A stretch of 64,000 nt of DNA from Fasciolopsis buskii (lineage: Eukaryota > Platyhelminthes > Trematoda > Plagiorchiida > Fasciolidae): positions 62,001-126,000 of the forward strand of contig LUCM01011144.1 of NCBI GenBank assembly GCA_008360955.1, in the 5' to 3' direction. How positions within the stretch are numbered: position 1 is the stretch's first letter; each line of letters begins with the position of its first letter. The notes below the pieces were generated by a model. It did not search any database and was not told the origin of the DNA. It saw nothing but the letters and a program-made list of their open reading frames with translations. The position numbers and the translations under genes are program-made. This document shows, one piece after another, positions 45,411 to 59,000 of this stretch.

Positions 45411-48136
45411 GCAGTCTCTGGAGAGAAAATGAACAAAAATGAAAGTGCGGACGTCAACTTCACATCGGGATCCACCTTATCCTACTGCAGTTCTTGTTTA
45501 TACGCTAAACTTCAATGAGAAAGTAATTTTGCACATTTTTATTACTTGTTACAGAGTTCCTTAATCAGTCCCCCTGGTCTTCAAGCGAGAAAAGTCATGC
45601 GGTTTGTCGTTATCAACTGAGTAATTTATATCGAAGTTAATAGGTTTGGTGCGAAAATTGCCCGCAACTCTGATGCTGGAAAAACAGCTGTGCAAATCCA
45701 GGATGGCCAAATTAGAAATTATTCTTCAGGCATTTCGACGGCGTTTCCCAGATATACCAGTTGGTCTGCGAAAGTTGCTTTTCGCGCCAGGTTAAGGGTC
45801 GCAACGACTAACTGGTGGCGATAAATATGTGTGCTTCGGCTAGAGGAGTTGATTCAGCGTGCTCTCGATTTCCCCCAATTGACCCACTGACTGTGCAGCG
45901 ATTCGGCTTCTTATTAATGGAAGGTCCTTGCCCTCTGAGTGGCAGCGGCATTTGTGGCTTATTTTGGGATGCACAACTGAGGACCTGTCCCTCTTTTTCG
46001 AAGTTGGCAGGTGTTAAGCCATGAAAACCACTTGATTCGGCGACAGCATTAGTGAACCAAAAGTCTTACTGACCCACGAATTTGTGTTGGTCTGAAGTAC
46101 TACAGGGTTCGTGTGGCATTGGCTAATGCCATAATAAACACTGACAAAAAGCCCGATAGGGAAAATAAAATCGCTATAGTATCTACTGCGAATGCAACTG
46201 CTGAACCATTCGTGGTGGGCAGCGTTACAATTAATATCTTGTAGTGCAAAGAAATGAACCGGCATCGAATTTCGTCCATGAAAGCGAGGGGATTATGACT
46301 TAAGTTATTTGGCTCTCGAAAAGCTGCATGAGCACATGAATGAGAAGTCCCCAACTGACTACTTGAGCACACTGCGCCTCGGGGTTGCAGAGACAGCGCC
46401 GTTCACATACCGCCGATTAGGAGGACCGCGTAGAGCTACTTTTCGTTCTCACCGGGTCAGACGAATCAACGAGCACTTTCACATTATTTGCAAGTGCGTT
46501 TCATGTGAATTTATAAACGAGTGTCGTTAGACGAGGGATATCAACTGCCATTAGACGACGGAATGTGAACGACTCCAGCCACTTCTCTGGCCCCCGCTGT
46601 CGGAAGACCTATTTATTCAAACAATACTAAAAATGTTTCCAATTGTTTTTTCACTGCCTATTTGTTGTACAAGGACAAGCAGCGCGATCATTGCACACTA
46701 TCCATGGAAGATTGCAATGAACTGAAAGTAAACAATATCTTCAGGCTTCATGAAAGCAGGTGTTCAACTCGGGAGGTTTATGCCACATTTGCAAACACCT
46801 ACGGATTCAACGCTTTTTGGAAGGATTTTCTGCACTTTGTTCTGTGTAACACATGCAGCATACTTACAAACGTACGCATGTCGTTTTCTGATACCGGAGC
46901 AATTATTTTGTCGCAAAGTTTGGGGTTCTACGGAAGCCCGATTACATGCGAATCTGCTTGAGAAAATTGCATTAAGCATAGGAGGTTGAAGGTGAATAAC
47001 ACTGTTTAGCTGCAAAGGGTTCAAAAAGTACGATGTTCATAGGAAACGACCTTCTGATATTTGTCAATATTCCGGGTAATAAGTGCTGCTCTATCCACGG
47101 AACCAAAAGCAGAATATCTTTTAAAAGTGCACACTCTTTTTGTACTGAATAAGTAACTTACTCTATCAGCTTTTCGAAATTGTGTAGACGTGTCCGGTGG
47201 GTTAAGTATAGTGGCGGGATTTATTGCTGGCTTAAATAGGCTAATAGGTTTGTTGATTTGTCTTTTAAAGATGGAGTAAGCAATAAGCTCGCTCATTTCT
47301 TGTTAACCGTTTAGTTTTAGTTGCTTGAAGTTATCAAGATTTAGGGACAGATGGGTGAGTTCTTAATTCATCTTCAAATTAAGGGCAGAAATTACTTATT
47401 TTGACCGCGACTAACTCTCGATAAACTTCAAGAATAGTGAAGGACGGCCTGCCGCCCGCCATTATCACCATGATTTACAAAATTACAGCGTGCCGAGGTC
47501 TAGGCGTGATAGTATTCCATAGATCTTATTGTCGGCTTACAACTATTTGTAAGTAGGTTGCGCACTTGAGACGAGTGCCTCAGGGGTCTTCCCAACTACC
47601 GTCATTTGGTGCTACATTACTCCTCAACAGTTACGAGAGGCTTCCCTTTTACTTTTTGCACACGGTAATTACTGAATGATTCGTAGAAAACCCGTGGTGT
47701 TCATAAAACACGAAAGTGACAATTGTGAACGTCGGTTACCAAAGCAGGCTCAACATTAGCTCTATAGGTCAAAATTTTGACTGATATGCCATACTTGATA
47801 TCCAGGTGGCCATTAGCGACACCGAATCTTAATATCATCATGTTTAGCTTTGAAAGTCGAGAAATTTCTAATACATCTGGCGTACAAGCTATCAGTTACC
47901 AGCACATCATTTCGTCGCCTGTGGTTATTCTGAGATAAATCGGTTGCTCGAAAATAATTTTTGCTTATGGTGCCACTATCATGGGCACACAGTGCTGCAC
48001 CAAGCACACCAAGAACTGACAGACAAACAGGCACAACTACTATATCAAACAGGCACACCGGTTTCCCTTTACAAGAACGAAGAGAAGTATATAAATAGGC
48101 AAAATCCCACAGAAACTGAATACTTTGATCCCTTAC
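45411..48136. other. Unassigned DNA
   Basis: Frames of 70-100 codons on both strands (for example 46,662-46,961) have no recognisable motif and no convincing splice support. Confidence 0.4.
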
Positions 48137-48274
48137 AATTTTAGGGCCTAAGGCGTTCCGTCGAATAATTTCTCTTGCAATCCCAGGTTTCTTATGAAGG
48201 TTTGAGTAGATGAAATATTTGAAATCGTTCGGCAAAGGTCCGCTTGATGCATACTTCAATTTTGGTGTAATTTT
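48137..48274 (-). CDS. Candidate internal exon, product unknown
   Basis: 46 codons between acceptor GGATTTGCTTTACAG (48,275) and donor GTAAGG (48,136), phase 0 at both ends, no stops. It encodes KITPKLKYASSGPLPNDFKY then a basic segment ending in NALGPKI. I do not recognise it. The open frame runs on past both sites, so the splice sites are the only reason to bound it here. Confidence 0.2.
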
Positions 48275-49193
48275 CTGTAAAGCAAATCCGGAGATGTACG
48301 GCGACTGCACCGACGAAAAAACAAGGCAGCAAGACCGATTGTCTTGTCATGGTTCCTGTATTTACGTTTGTTTGCCCCCAGTCCTTATCATCACTTGTGT
48401 ATAACTTATTCGACGGTGATTTATGATTGGAATACTAAAAACCCAGAGGCTCGACCGTTACAACGAAAAGAAAATGAGGAGTGGGAAGATATTGCGTGTG
48501 TTTGATGGTAGCGTGCCAGTGAAGCGTATGTGAACAACATGTATGTGTCAGTCGCGTCGGGCGTCCAAAGTTTGGTTTTGCATGTTATCCGGAAGAATAC
48601 ATGTTCGTTCCGCTGCAATACTATGACCACCCTATCCCAATTGCTGCGTTGTGTGCATTATGGAAATTTGTTCGTAGGTTGCACGGAACGCCAACCAGTT
48701 ACATTGCTCCAGTATAAACCAACCAGCAAAAAGCAATTTGGCTTTTTCCATTCCGGGTTAGAAATTTTACGGCAATCAATAGCCAATGAAATAATGCAAA
48801 CGGCATTGTAAATCGCCAGTTACACCAAGCTCTTCATCCACCTCATTGTCTGTTCACTCGGAAGAACCTAGTGGGGACCAATGAAAGAGTACCGGAACTC
48901 TCTTAATTGAGGACATCCTAGGACCTACAGCAATGCTGTTTGGTCCCGACTAATTTTTGCCTGCTCATCCTTGAGCCGACCGCTAACAGCCACATTTGTA
49001 AAGACACTCTTCAATCCCTAATTTCCAACTTAAGGGCTATAATTATTTTTGAAAATAAAATGTTTCATGGTGCACTAAATGTTTTTGATAAAAAATGATT
49101 GTTTAAATAAGACATTATCCAAAACAATGAGGAATTCGAAGTTTTCTTTGAGAAATTGCAAAAAATGGATCAAGGCCCGGGGCCAATAAATAC

Positions 49194-49306
49194 CATCTTT
49201 CGCGAAGCTCTCATGTATCGTTTGGTGTCGTGCTTCCAATTCGTGGTAGCATCGTTGACGGCAGATGTTGCCACATGCCGGAGATAGCGTTTTCATTGAA
49301 TGACAT
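49194..49306 (-). CDS. Candidate internal exon, product unknown
   Basis: Acceptor TTATACTTATTACAG at 49,307 and a weaker donor GTATTT at 49,193 bound 113 nt of open frame with clustered Cys and His (SPACGNICRQRCYHELEARH). This might be zinc-binding, but no family is recognised. Together with 48,137-48,274 it could belong to one minus-strand gene. Confidence 0.18.
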
Positions 49307-50395
49307 CTGTAATAAGTATAAGCGATCTTTGTCAACGCAGTACACTTGCGAACCACTAACTTACTAAAATTAGTTCTGTGGAGAGGTAACTTCCTGAGTC
49401 CCTGTCCTCATTGGTAATCTGTCTCATCTTCAGGAGCAAGATGATGTGTTGGATATAATGTGAGACAATAACGCCTGGAGCTGACGTGAATATGCTATCT
49501 TTTACCATGAAAATTTTGAAACAAATATTACTACCAGTTTCATCGATTTTTCTGCTGCCTGTTGTAGACTTCAAAATCCTGCAACTCATTTGCATTTTCT
49601 AATGAAATGATGTAACTGTCTCCAGGATGTTGTCGGCATTGCAGCCTGTCGACCTTTCTCTGAGAATCCTTTTGGATTTTGTTTTGTATATCACTGGTCA
49701 TCTCGGCGAGCATTTGTACTCCCAGTGAATTGTTCTACGCATTAAATCTTCTATTGAAAATTAGAACTGCCTCCTTCCGATGACACTGCCGATTAGTCTT
49801 TGTTTCAGTTGGCCAAACTCTTTAGGTAGATGGCTGCATGCACACATCCGAATAATTAGTAGATGATTTCCCTTCTTACCAACAGAATTAGCAGGGTGTG
49901 GTATGCGGTTTACCAAGTTCCGCCTTTAGAAAACAGCCGTGTGATCAGAAGTTTCAGTCAGCAAACGGGGGAGTTCAGGTGGCATCTTAAGTAGCATTGC
50001 TGCAGGGAGGCTAGGTTTCAGCAACGGCTCCCGTAAAAAATTTCAATGGACAGCAAACACTTATTGATATCACCTATTGGAGTTGTGTATGCGACAGACG
50101 TTTGCCGGTAAATACTGTGCATGTACTTTATCGCCTAGTGCGAATGAAAGACGGCAAAGCATGATCACCGGAAGAAGGGAGGAAATATGACTTCATGGCC
50201 GGATGGGATTTAAATGCCGGCAGATGCCGGGTCCTGTAACACGCATTTGCTAATATCACCATTAGTCGCATCCGTTTCTTTTACTTGAGTCAGGAAACGT
50301 TTGGATGTATTACTGTCGGACGAAAAACTCGATTTTCTTTTCCTGGATCGTAACTCAACATAAGTTGAGAAGAGATTTAAAGCGATCACGGAGTT

Positions 50396-50851
50396 TGTAA
50401 GATGGGTTTTCTTAGCGTGGATCTCGTATTAAGTTTTTTGCTTAACCGTTTTGACTACTTGTGCGTCACTCTTACTCGGCTCTGTAATACTGCGATGCTG
50501 ACAACCCAAACACTCGACCTGTACAAGAAAAAGATAGTCGGAATCGGTAGCAGGTTGAGTATATTTTGACAGGCGAGTGCGAGTGGTGCTTGCGTGAACA
50601 ACTCGGAGGTGGCCAAAAGGATAGGGTGGTGGCGTTTGGACGAGAAGTTTGCAGTTTCAAATCCTCCCACCGCCAGTCAACTTCCTCACTTTGCAGCCCT
50701 CTGTTGGCCGCGGCCCCCCTTCTTAAAAATGATGTACACCGTTATTTCATTATTAAAGGAAGTCAAAGATGAAAGCAAGCGGTGACCGCACTGGGCGGAC
50801 AAGGTTCGGTTGGATAAGCCAACCGGAGAAACCAAACAATGTTCCGCTACA
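50396..50851 (-). repeat. LTR of the CsRn1-like family, split by an insertion
   Basis: On the minus strand it starts TGTAGCGGAACA at 50,851 and ends CATCTTACA at 50,396. Immediately 5' (minus) is tcaaaagggagaaa, a good polypurine tract, so this is the 3' LTR of an element whose body is gone. Removing about 175 bp (50,604-50,779) restores the normal LTR spacing. Confidence 0.8.
50604..50779 (+). mobile_element. tRNA-derived insertion (SINE or tRNA pseudogene) inside an LTR
   Basis: 50,605-50,675 resembles a tRNA of the Ser/Leu type. Acceptor strands GGAGGTG and CACCGCC pair at 6 of 7 positions. TGGCCAAAAGG (50,610-50,620) fits the pol III A box exactly, and gtttcaaatcc (50,654-50,664) fits the B box with one mismatch, 44 bases apart. 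The T stem has two mispairs, so it is unlikely to be functional. A further 100 bp (ending attaaaggaagtcaaagatgaaa) could be a SINE body. Confidence 0.55.
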
Positions 50852-50859
50852 ATTTCTCC

Positions 50860-52526
50860 CTTTTGAAATCCCCATGTATACTGTTATATCGCTGGAAGGA
50901 AACTCATCCTACTCAGCCTGGTTTTGAACGTTCTGCGCTTCTTCAACGAGCAATGGAATGTTGATCACGGCAAAATGATATTCATCTGTATGCAAGAATT
51001 CTTTAAAGATCCTCAGTGGGTTGTCCGCCTGTAAAGGTGCCCATCAATATTGAAGTTAATCTCTACTTACTTTGGGTTTAGCCATGATTTACCCAAGATG
51101 TGCACATCTTGATGTTTGTCATTACGCAAAAAAACAATAACAAAGAAATGGATTCCAGTGTCCATTAGGAAGCTCATATCACCCATTTATATGACTCGTG
51201 TTTCGTTTTCCAGGAGCGTTGTATTTTAAAAATATTTCAGACTGAAAATTATTAGTCTACATGGCCACAGTTACTGTTCTAGTAAAGTGGGTGTAAGGAG
51301 AATAACAGCTTTGTGATGCAGAAAAGGAGCAAGCTTGGGGTCAGTCTCTTTTGGAGTGCAAAACATTGTGACGTCAAGAAGACTGCGAGAAAGATTTACA
51401 CCATGCCCGAATGACAATGGAGGACCAACGTAATAACGTAATAATGGGTATATTTCTCGAAATTCGACAGTCATGCGCAAGGAAAGATCAAATTTACACA
51501 AATTGGCTCAGTGGAAATCGCAAAACAAAAATTTAATCGTAAAGATGCAGTGTCTGTGCTCTCATGAACATGACATGCAATACGAAGGGCTAAACACGAG
51601 TTTTCGAGCTTTAAATCAGAGCCGGGTAATCCATCGCCAAAACTCTCTGGGGCTGACTATGAGTCGCGAACTGCGAGTCAATTCATGTTTAGATGCATCA
51701 AAGGTGCGTATCGCAGGTGCAAAATTTGGCTGGGAAGAAATGGTGGGTGTTGTCAGGTGGCCGGGGCCATCAAAAATTGGAAGGGTAATATGGTAGAGAT
51801 AAAGATCAATATGGATGTAGTGACGGGATGGAGAAGAGTCAAAATCACACTGGATATCATATGGGGTGGTTGGAGAGTAGAATGTAAGAACATTCAATAG
51901 TCAAAATAATGCTTAAGATGAAACAGCGTGAAACCTTCAAGATTGCATCAAACAATTTACGGGACGAAAATATATGAAGAATTGTGGACAGGGAGACAAT
52001 GGAACTTACAAAAATGGTCGCTGGACTTATGCGGTTGAGAGCGGATTGTGATGTATGGCGGGAAGTAAACGGGTACGTGTAAGATTTACAATCAATCCTT
52101 AAATGCACTCGCCATGAATGACCTATGTTGTCTTTGTCTGATATTCGAGATTATGTTTTTCTGTGGCCGCACGGGTTTGGAGGTTGGGGGTTGCGCGGCA
52201 TTTCAGTAGTGATAGTAACTGTTAGGCCAATCGTGATGGTCCATGTGAGATGAGACACCCTTGGAGGTCATTAGCGTGGCTTAGCTTGTCTCAGGGTCGC
52301 GCGGCCAGGTACTGGAGCGTCAGACCCGGATACCAGCTTCCTAACGGGGATAGACAACCGACACAAAGAATGGAGTGGAGCCTCCGGCGATAGTTTGCGT
52401 TGCATCTGTGGTCATTGGCGAGCCTGGAGGAGAGCCAGAGAGGGAGGGGGCAACCCAGAATTTGTTCCAGCTAGTGTTAAGATGAGTAAACAAAAATGGG
52501 AACGGTAATAACAGTCAGTTTCTTAC
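50860..52526. other. Unassigned DNA with a GC-rich block at 52.16-52.47 kb
   Basis: The GC-rich block (ggttgggggttgcgcggc through gagggagggggcaaccc) stands out against AT-rich flanks and looks like a repeat or retroelement end. It matches nothing else in this window that I can see. Confidence 0.35.
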
Positions 52527-52793
52527 GAAGATTCCAGGGACCAGACAACTGTCATGAAACACAGTGTAGTTTCCGTTGACGGGACGTGTGCGACAAACAT
52601 CGGCTGCTTTCACCATATACAACATATGGCTCACATAACATATTCGAATACAGATGAAACGAAAAAATCCATCCTTAATGAATCTGTGACCATGCTCAAG
52701 AAATCTGACTAAGCGAGGCAACTCGTTGACTAAATTAAAATTTTCCGGTGCTCCTGTCAATAGGGTTACATTGTGAAGTAAAAGTTTATCTCT
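52527..52793 (-). CDS. Candidate 89-codon internal exon, product unknown
   Basis: Acceptor CTGTGAATTGCAG at 52,794 and donor GTAAGA at 52,526 enclose exactly 267 nt, phase 0 at both ends, with no stop. It encodes RDKLLLHNVTLL, then LPRLVRFLEHGHRFIKDGFF, a hydrophobic Cys-containing stretch, and VCRTRPVNGNYTVFHDSC. The composition is protein-like and it may be secreted or membrane-associated, but no family is recognised and neighbouring exons were not found. Confidence 0.3.
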
Positions 52794-52799
52794 CTGCAA

Positions 52800-55700
52800 T
52801 TCACAGTAGGATTTTCCGCCCTTTACTAAAGATCAAAAATAAAAGTTGTGGCAACAAAGGCTGAAAGGTTGTAAAGCGTTGCGTTAATCACCTGTTGTCA
52901 TGGATTTCAGTTTGTGCAAGTGTGACTCAAATAGAAACGCACTGAAAGTGTCGAGTGCCCCACTACTTCTTTCTCCAATAATTAGGTGGATTAGAGAATG
53001 TACTTTCATAGACATCTCCTCCAATCCATAAAGCCGTTTGTAGAGTTTTAAAAAAGATATAACAGCACATCGGATGGTTAGTTTATGCTGTATCCATCGC
53101 AGTGACGATCCAGCAGCCGCAGTTACAATAAAAGACGCAGAAAATTATTATGCTTATGCAATGGTACAGCAACTTTTAGACATACTACACCTATGCACAG
53201 TACGAACTGCCGGAATTCCTTCGCGTTCCATGACTGGACAATTGTCTATAAATCGATGTATAAGTGCCTGAAATTCCTACACCCACCCGCATGTCGGAGT
53301 TCGATTAAGTCGCAAATGGAATCACACTTTATAAACGATCGGTGCTTCCTCCGCTGGTCATAATTATGCCTTCTCGATTTGCCAGTACTTGGTTCTTGAA
53401 AGCACCACAAGATAGTTAATAAAATACTTCCATCATCCACCAACGCAAAGAATGAACAAGTTTTCAAGTCTGCAAGGCACCAGTCCTATACAGACACTGC
53501 GCAAAGCATGGTCATTTCGCTGTACTTGAAACCCTGAGAAACACTTCAGGGAAACTTCAGCATTTTTCAAGATGAGAAAGAGGTGCCGACCGGCAAAACA
53601 CGCACGAGACGTCTACTGGTACAGGAAGGAGTGCGGAAAAAATCACGTGCGAGATGATTACATGTGGTCCATGCAAAAGTTTGAGCAAATTAATGGATCT
53701 CAGACAACCCGATATACTACCATCCAAGTAAATCGTGAATAATTATTTGGTCACCCAGTTGGAAGGAAGAAAATAGAAGAGAACCAACAAGGGAAAAAGA
53801 ATAAATGAAGTCGAGGTCATCTTCCAACCCGCGCATGAACACGCAAAGACAAACCAAGTCAATGCACAACATTTATGAACTCACGAACATGTATCCCGGC
53901 AGGCCTCTCACAGGACGTTTCGCGGATGTGGTACTGTTCGATAGTCGGCTAGACAAGCATCAGCAGCATCCACCAGACGTAGCGAGAGGTGGGCCATCCA
54001 TTCTCCTTCCTCTTCCAAAACCCCTCTCTTCCTAACCACTATCTGCCATTTACAGTTTCATTTTCACACTCTTTTTAACTCTTCTGCACTTGGCTTTAAC
54101 CCGATCGCGGTAAGCCTGAAAGAGCTTATTCCTATATGATCTCAGTGTGAGGGAAACAGTTATATGGGGTGTCAGGTACAATGGGATTACTGTACAGTGA
54201 ATGCTGGCTAGTGACTTATGACAGGAGGGTTGCGACAAGTATTACGAGTTATTCGTTGGCCTTAGGCTAGCTCCTCACCTACAGCGATGAACAAACTCAG
54301 CCATCTCTTCCGATTTTTAATTCCAGACTTTGTCCCCAAACAACCAATTACCAGAAGATCGGACAAACATTGGAGACAAGCGTATTACATAGGCCCCAAT
54401 CTTTAACCCAGCCGTAAACCTATCACCAGAATCGGAACCTTTTGAATGCTGTGGTTTCTAGGCCCGCCAAACCTCGCAAATCCCGGTGAAACCAAGAACG
54501 GAGATTATACTTCACTATCTTCCTGGGCTCGTCGAACTTCCTGAAACTTTCGAAAACTTTACCTGAGCCGTTCCATCGTGTTCTGTTGTTAAGAGAATTG
54601 AAAGCTCGAGTCTGTGTGCCAATGCATCCCGAATGTTTAGGCTTACCGCTGTCGTTTGGTTCTTTAGTTTCTTGTCTTTCAGACGTGGCGGAAACTGCGA
54701 GGGACAAACAGGCAGACAAGCACCAAATCGAGTTTTGAAAAAATGGATAAAAATATTTATGACGGTTTGTTTCAAAAAGGGACACAGCGGATGCCCAAAT
54801 TGCCTACTCCTCCATTGGAGCTGACAACGCGTACACACCAGAAAATACTTATTGTTCTATTTGATTCATTCAGTATTCCCGTTAAATCTAGGTTTTTACA
54901 CTGATTGCGAACGACTGTTACGACCTCTTCGCTGTTACAGATCACGGTTGTGCCATTCAGTCGCATAACTACTTGAGATTCGCAACTAGAATATTGCAGT
55001 TTTTTAGTTCCAGACCTTGTGTCATCAATTCGTAAGTTTTCCATGTTGAGATTCTCAGTTTCTGAGCTCCGGTTCACGAAGTCTTCTCTTTCCCATCTTG
55101 CAGTCCCGCAAATAAGCAACCCTCTGGAGGGCCACCGTCCCAACATACTCCAGTGTTGTTTTGCCTTGTCATTAGTGTGTTATTGTCCTACTGGACTGTG
55201 GGCCCGTCTTGATACTATGCATCCCCTCTTACTGTGTGAATCGCACTGACCTGCAGTCCAGTTTGTGCTCCTGCGCTTTAGTACTCAATCGTACGTGTGA
55301 ACAGACGTCATACAGGAGAACAGCGGCTGCTGAACGCATTTCGCCTCAGAGTTTTGTAGGGACTATTTCAACGGAGAAAACAAATCTGAAAGCAGGGATG
55401 ATCGAGCTAGACATAACCGGAAAATGACGACTGTGGATCTGGATGTAATGTTTCAGGAGGGGCTCAACAAATTTAAAATTTGACCACTACGTCCATCACT
55501 GTGAGCCTACTGTCGACAACTTGTTTTAACATGATGTGTAGGTTAACCCATAGAAGAATCCCATCGGTTAAAAGCATTCCGTTGATACGGCGTTAAACGG
55601 ATGCCAACTGTGAGTGTAATTCAAACAGTTATCACACCTGCACAGACAGCTCATTGGGAATCGCTGTCTACGATTCTCAGGACAAAACCGCTTGCATTAA

Positions 55701-58700
55701 CAGGGTGATGATGCACAAACAATGGTGCAGCCTATAGTGAGTGCGACCACTGTTGCCCATATCACATGAAACGCATTGCAAATTTATGTGCACATGGATG
55801 TGAAACGCAACCTACCCGACTGGCGCCTGCAAATGCGCATCCCCAGGCCATTTGGCTGGCTGTTTTGAGTAGTTTCAACGTAAATGGGAAAGGTTTTACA
55901 CAATCCAGAAACAGTGTAGTAGGTAGTTAATGGTCGGAGTTTTGCTTTTTAAAGGTCGAGTAAATACCCTAGTATCAGGCCGGATCTGATGGCAGTCCCG
56001 AAAGCCCAGTGAAATCCATTGACTTCTGCAACTCACTTAGAAAATGTCCGGAAATGCATCGGGTATCCGTCCGGCGCCACGTGATCATAACGTGGGTAAT
56101 CAAAAAACGAAGCACTCCCCAGTGTCCCTTGTGTCCTTTTCGTCCTAGTCCCGTTTACAACTGTTCAAATAATTAATACACTGATAACCCAGTCCCTGAT
56201 TTCTGTTGGTTTTCTATGCTGATCAATAATCCTCGTATGCCAGCCACCGATAGCTTACAAACTTAGCAGACGAATTGCCCAAGTACTCACTATGTATCAA
56301 AAGTGGCTGCAGGTACCCCGATAATAATCGCGATGCCGCAAACGGATGATTCGATGCGTTATGAAAGTAAGTTAAACTTTAATTTTTTTTAAAATGTGAC
56401 AAAATTTGCCGTACAGAACTTTCATTTGGACTGGCTACATAATGATGATCAAAAAGTGAGAACTAAAATTAAATGGCATTTGTCTATGGTCCGGCGGCAT
56501 TGAAAACGATATCAGTTGTCACAAAAAGTACTTCATTGAAGGTGCTGGTCGCCAAAAGATACCGCAGCCTATGGGCACTATAACGCTCACCCTGTTGTGC
56601 TGCACACCTAACCGCCGTCACGGGCGCCGGAGAGCCAGAGCTTGATAAGGCGCACGATGATGATCGTTGACTGCTTTTGAAACGCTGATATATACCTGAC
56701 TGTATTCTTCTGGTGGATAATACAAGGCATAAATTAACCTGTCGAACAACATTGTGCCCTGCAGGTTACCTAGAAGGATTAGTAGAAAATTACGATACAT
56801 CGCTGTGCGAAAGTCCAAAAAATCAAAAGTCGGTGGAGCTCCTCCTCCCGTTTTAACAACATGGCTGGTGATTATCGTATGACTTCGCAAGCGGTTAATT
56901 TAACCTTTCCCTGTCCACTAGCCAGTTGATGTGAGCCATGGCAAACGAGTTGTCTATAGGAAATGGTACAACAAGATACACATCAAACGATGGGTCATCA
57001 GTTGTTTAGCCGATATTGCATAACAATGAATCATCTGCACTTTTCGAAAAAAAGCTTCTCTTTTTGAAAATTTGTAATGAGGAAATAACCATCGATATAC
57101 TTTGAGAAAAGTAGTGAAAACATTTGCATCTAATTAGATAAAAGTGAATAGTGTTAGCGTCTTCGTGTAAACCATGGACACAGAAAACATGCAGATGTAA
57201 GAAATGAATGAGGAGGATGAAGTGAGCGCAATTCCGGATAAACTGCGGCCTTATTTCATCATTGATTTTATGGGTTATCTTCATCGGCCCACCACGAACA
57301 AGGACCACGTTGTAGGGCAACGCAGTGAACAAAACCATCCCGATAAAGAAGATGGAATCTTGTCATCCGCGAAAGCGGGTTATGGGGTTCCACCCTCGTC
57401 CATCATCGTCTTTGCTGGCAGGCAGTCATTAGCGATCGACTCACAAAGCCGACGGTGTACCTGTGGTGCGGGACTGCGTGGGCTGTGTATGCTGTACCTG
57501 AGCAAGCGGACTACACTTCCTTGCGAGGAGCAAGAAAATCTACCGAGCGGACCACATTACAATGCTTCTAACGGAATGGGAATCATACCGTGTACATTAT
57601 ATACCATATTTGACATACCTTAAAAAGCAGGGAAATTTTGCACAAAAGAATTTATGAAGGAGGAGATCGAACCATTACGTGTTTCACAGAAAGGATTAGG
57701 TAAAATCACAAGCAAGACAGAAAAGTAACAAAGCTTTCATTGGCCTTATCTGGTGACAAATCATAAAGGCAGACAGGACCTGTGTACAACCAAAACACGA
57801 AGCATTGTGGCCCTCCAAGTCATCAAAATGACGACATAGCCGCTAAAAGTCACGCGAGATTTGCATATGGAAAGACCTAGTGCGTTTGCCAGATGGATCA
57901 AACACAACGGAATTAAACGGCAAGAGCTTGCTTAGGGATCCTGCAACGAAATGTCACCCCTTTCTTCGCTCCCAAAAGAACTAAGTGCATATAGCTTATT
58001 GATAACTTGGTAATCGTGTTAGTTTGCAACGTCAGGAAGGTACTTGCCGAAGATGAAAAATCGCTTCACATCTTGATATGCGACCCATTTATCAAAGTAT
58101 AGAACACGCGGAGTACACTTAACACAGCTATAGTATCCAGTGGGTGATCTAACCTAGTGAATAAATGCACGAGCTGGGATGTCGCACAGTACGAATACCA
58201 GATGAACCGTAACGCAAAAATCGCCAAATTTGATACCTACTCTCAACAATGCAGTCAGCATGGAGACGATTTGCTTCAGTAAATCGCCAACATTCAACAG
58301 CCTACCGACCCCGCAGCAGAAGCCAGCAGTCATCGCCAAGGAACTAAATGGATTTATGACACGTGTCAGCCACAATCACAAACGCAGGTTGGATGAGCGA
58401 AAAACGGTCGTATAATTGCAACTCGTAGTTTTACTTCCGCCGTAAGATTGCCCATCTGTAGCGGTTGTCTTCCAATAGCGCCTTCAGATTCCGTGTGTAG
58501 ACACGTACTTTTCCCCGACGGAACTGAAAGACATGTGACTGGCAGTCGTAGCAACGTTTGCAGGTCACGGTAGACGTTCGGCAAATCGGGGCACTCATCT
58601 TGGAAAATGGCTCGTCGTTGCACGCCGGCCAAAAGGGACTGCAAGGATGGCTTCAAATTCGAATTCTTCAATGGTTCTCCAGATTTCTCTAAGCAAAAGA

Positions 58701-59000
58701 TATACTGAGGATGACGAACTACGAACACTCAAAGTCAATGCACAATTACCCATAAACAACTCGCATAACTTTTCGGTTGTTCGATGCTTCAATAGTTCCA
58801 TGCCCTGGAATAAATTTCCGTTGAAACTCTTAAAGCTTACACCAAACAGGAGATTAAGATGTTGAAGCGAAAGGAGTGCTGGGTATCTCTTACCAGTCTA
58901 AGAGTGGCAATAACTCTGGATGTAATTCAGTTAGATGAGGCGTTTCCCAGCGTTCTCCCGAAGCACTAAATGTAAGGGTGGAATGTAAATTACAATCCAA
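52800..59000. other. Unassigned DNA
   Basis: Frames of 100-140 codons at 54.4-54.8, 57.0-57.6 and 58.4-58.7 kb overlap on opposite strands, with no motif or paired splice sites. I can support no gene here. Confidence 0.4.

Noticed and set aside
47813..48310. 165-codon minus-strand frame as a single-exon gene
   Set aside because: It starts with GTG, not ATG, and has no known domain. Only a sub-part bounded by splice sites was kept, at low confidence.
57204..57623. 139-codon plus-strand frame
   Set aside because: A 110-codon frame overlaps on the minus strand. Neither has a recognisable domain, a conserved motif or paired splice sites.
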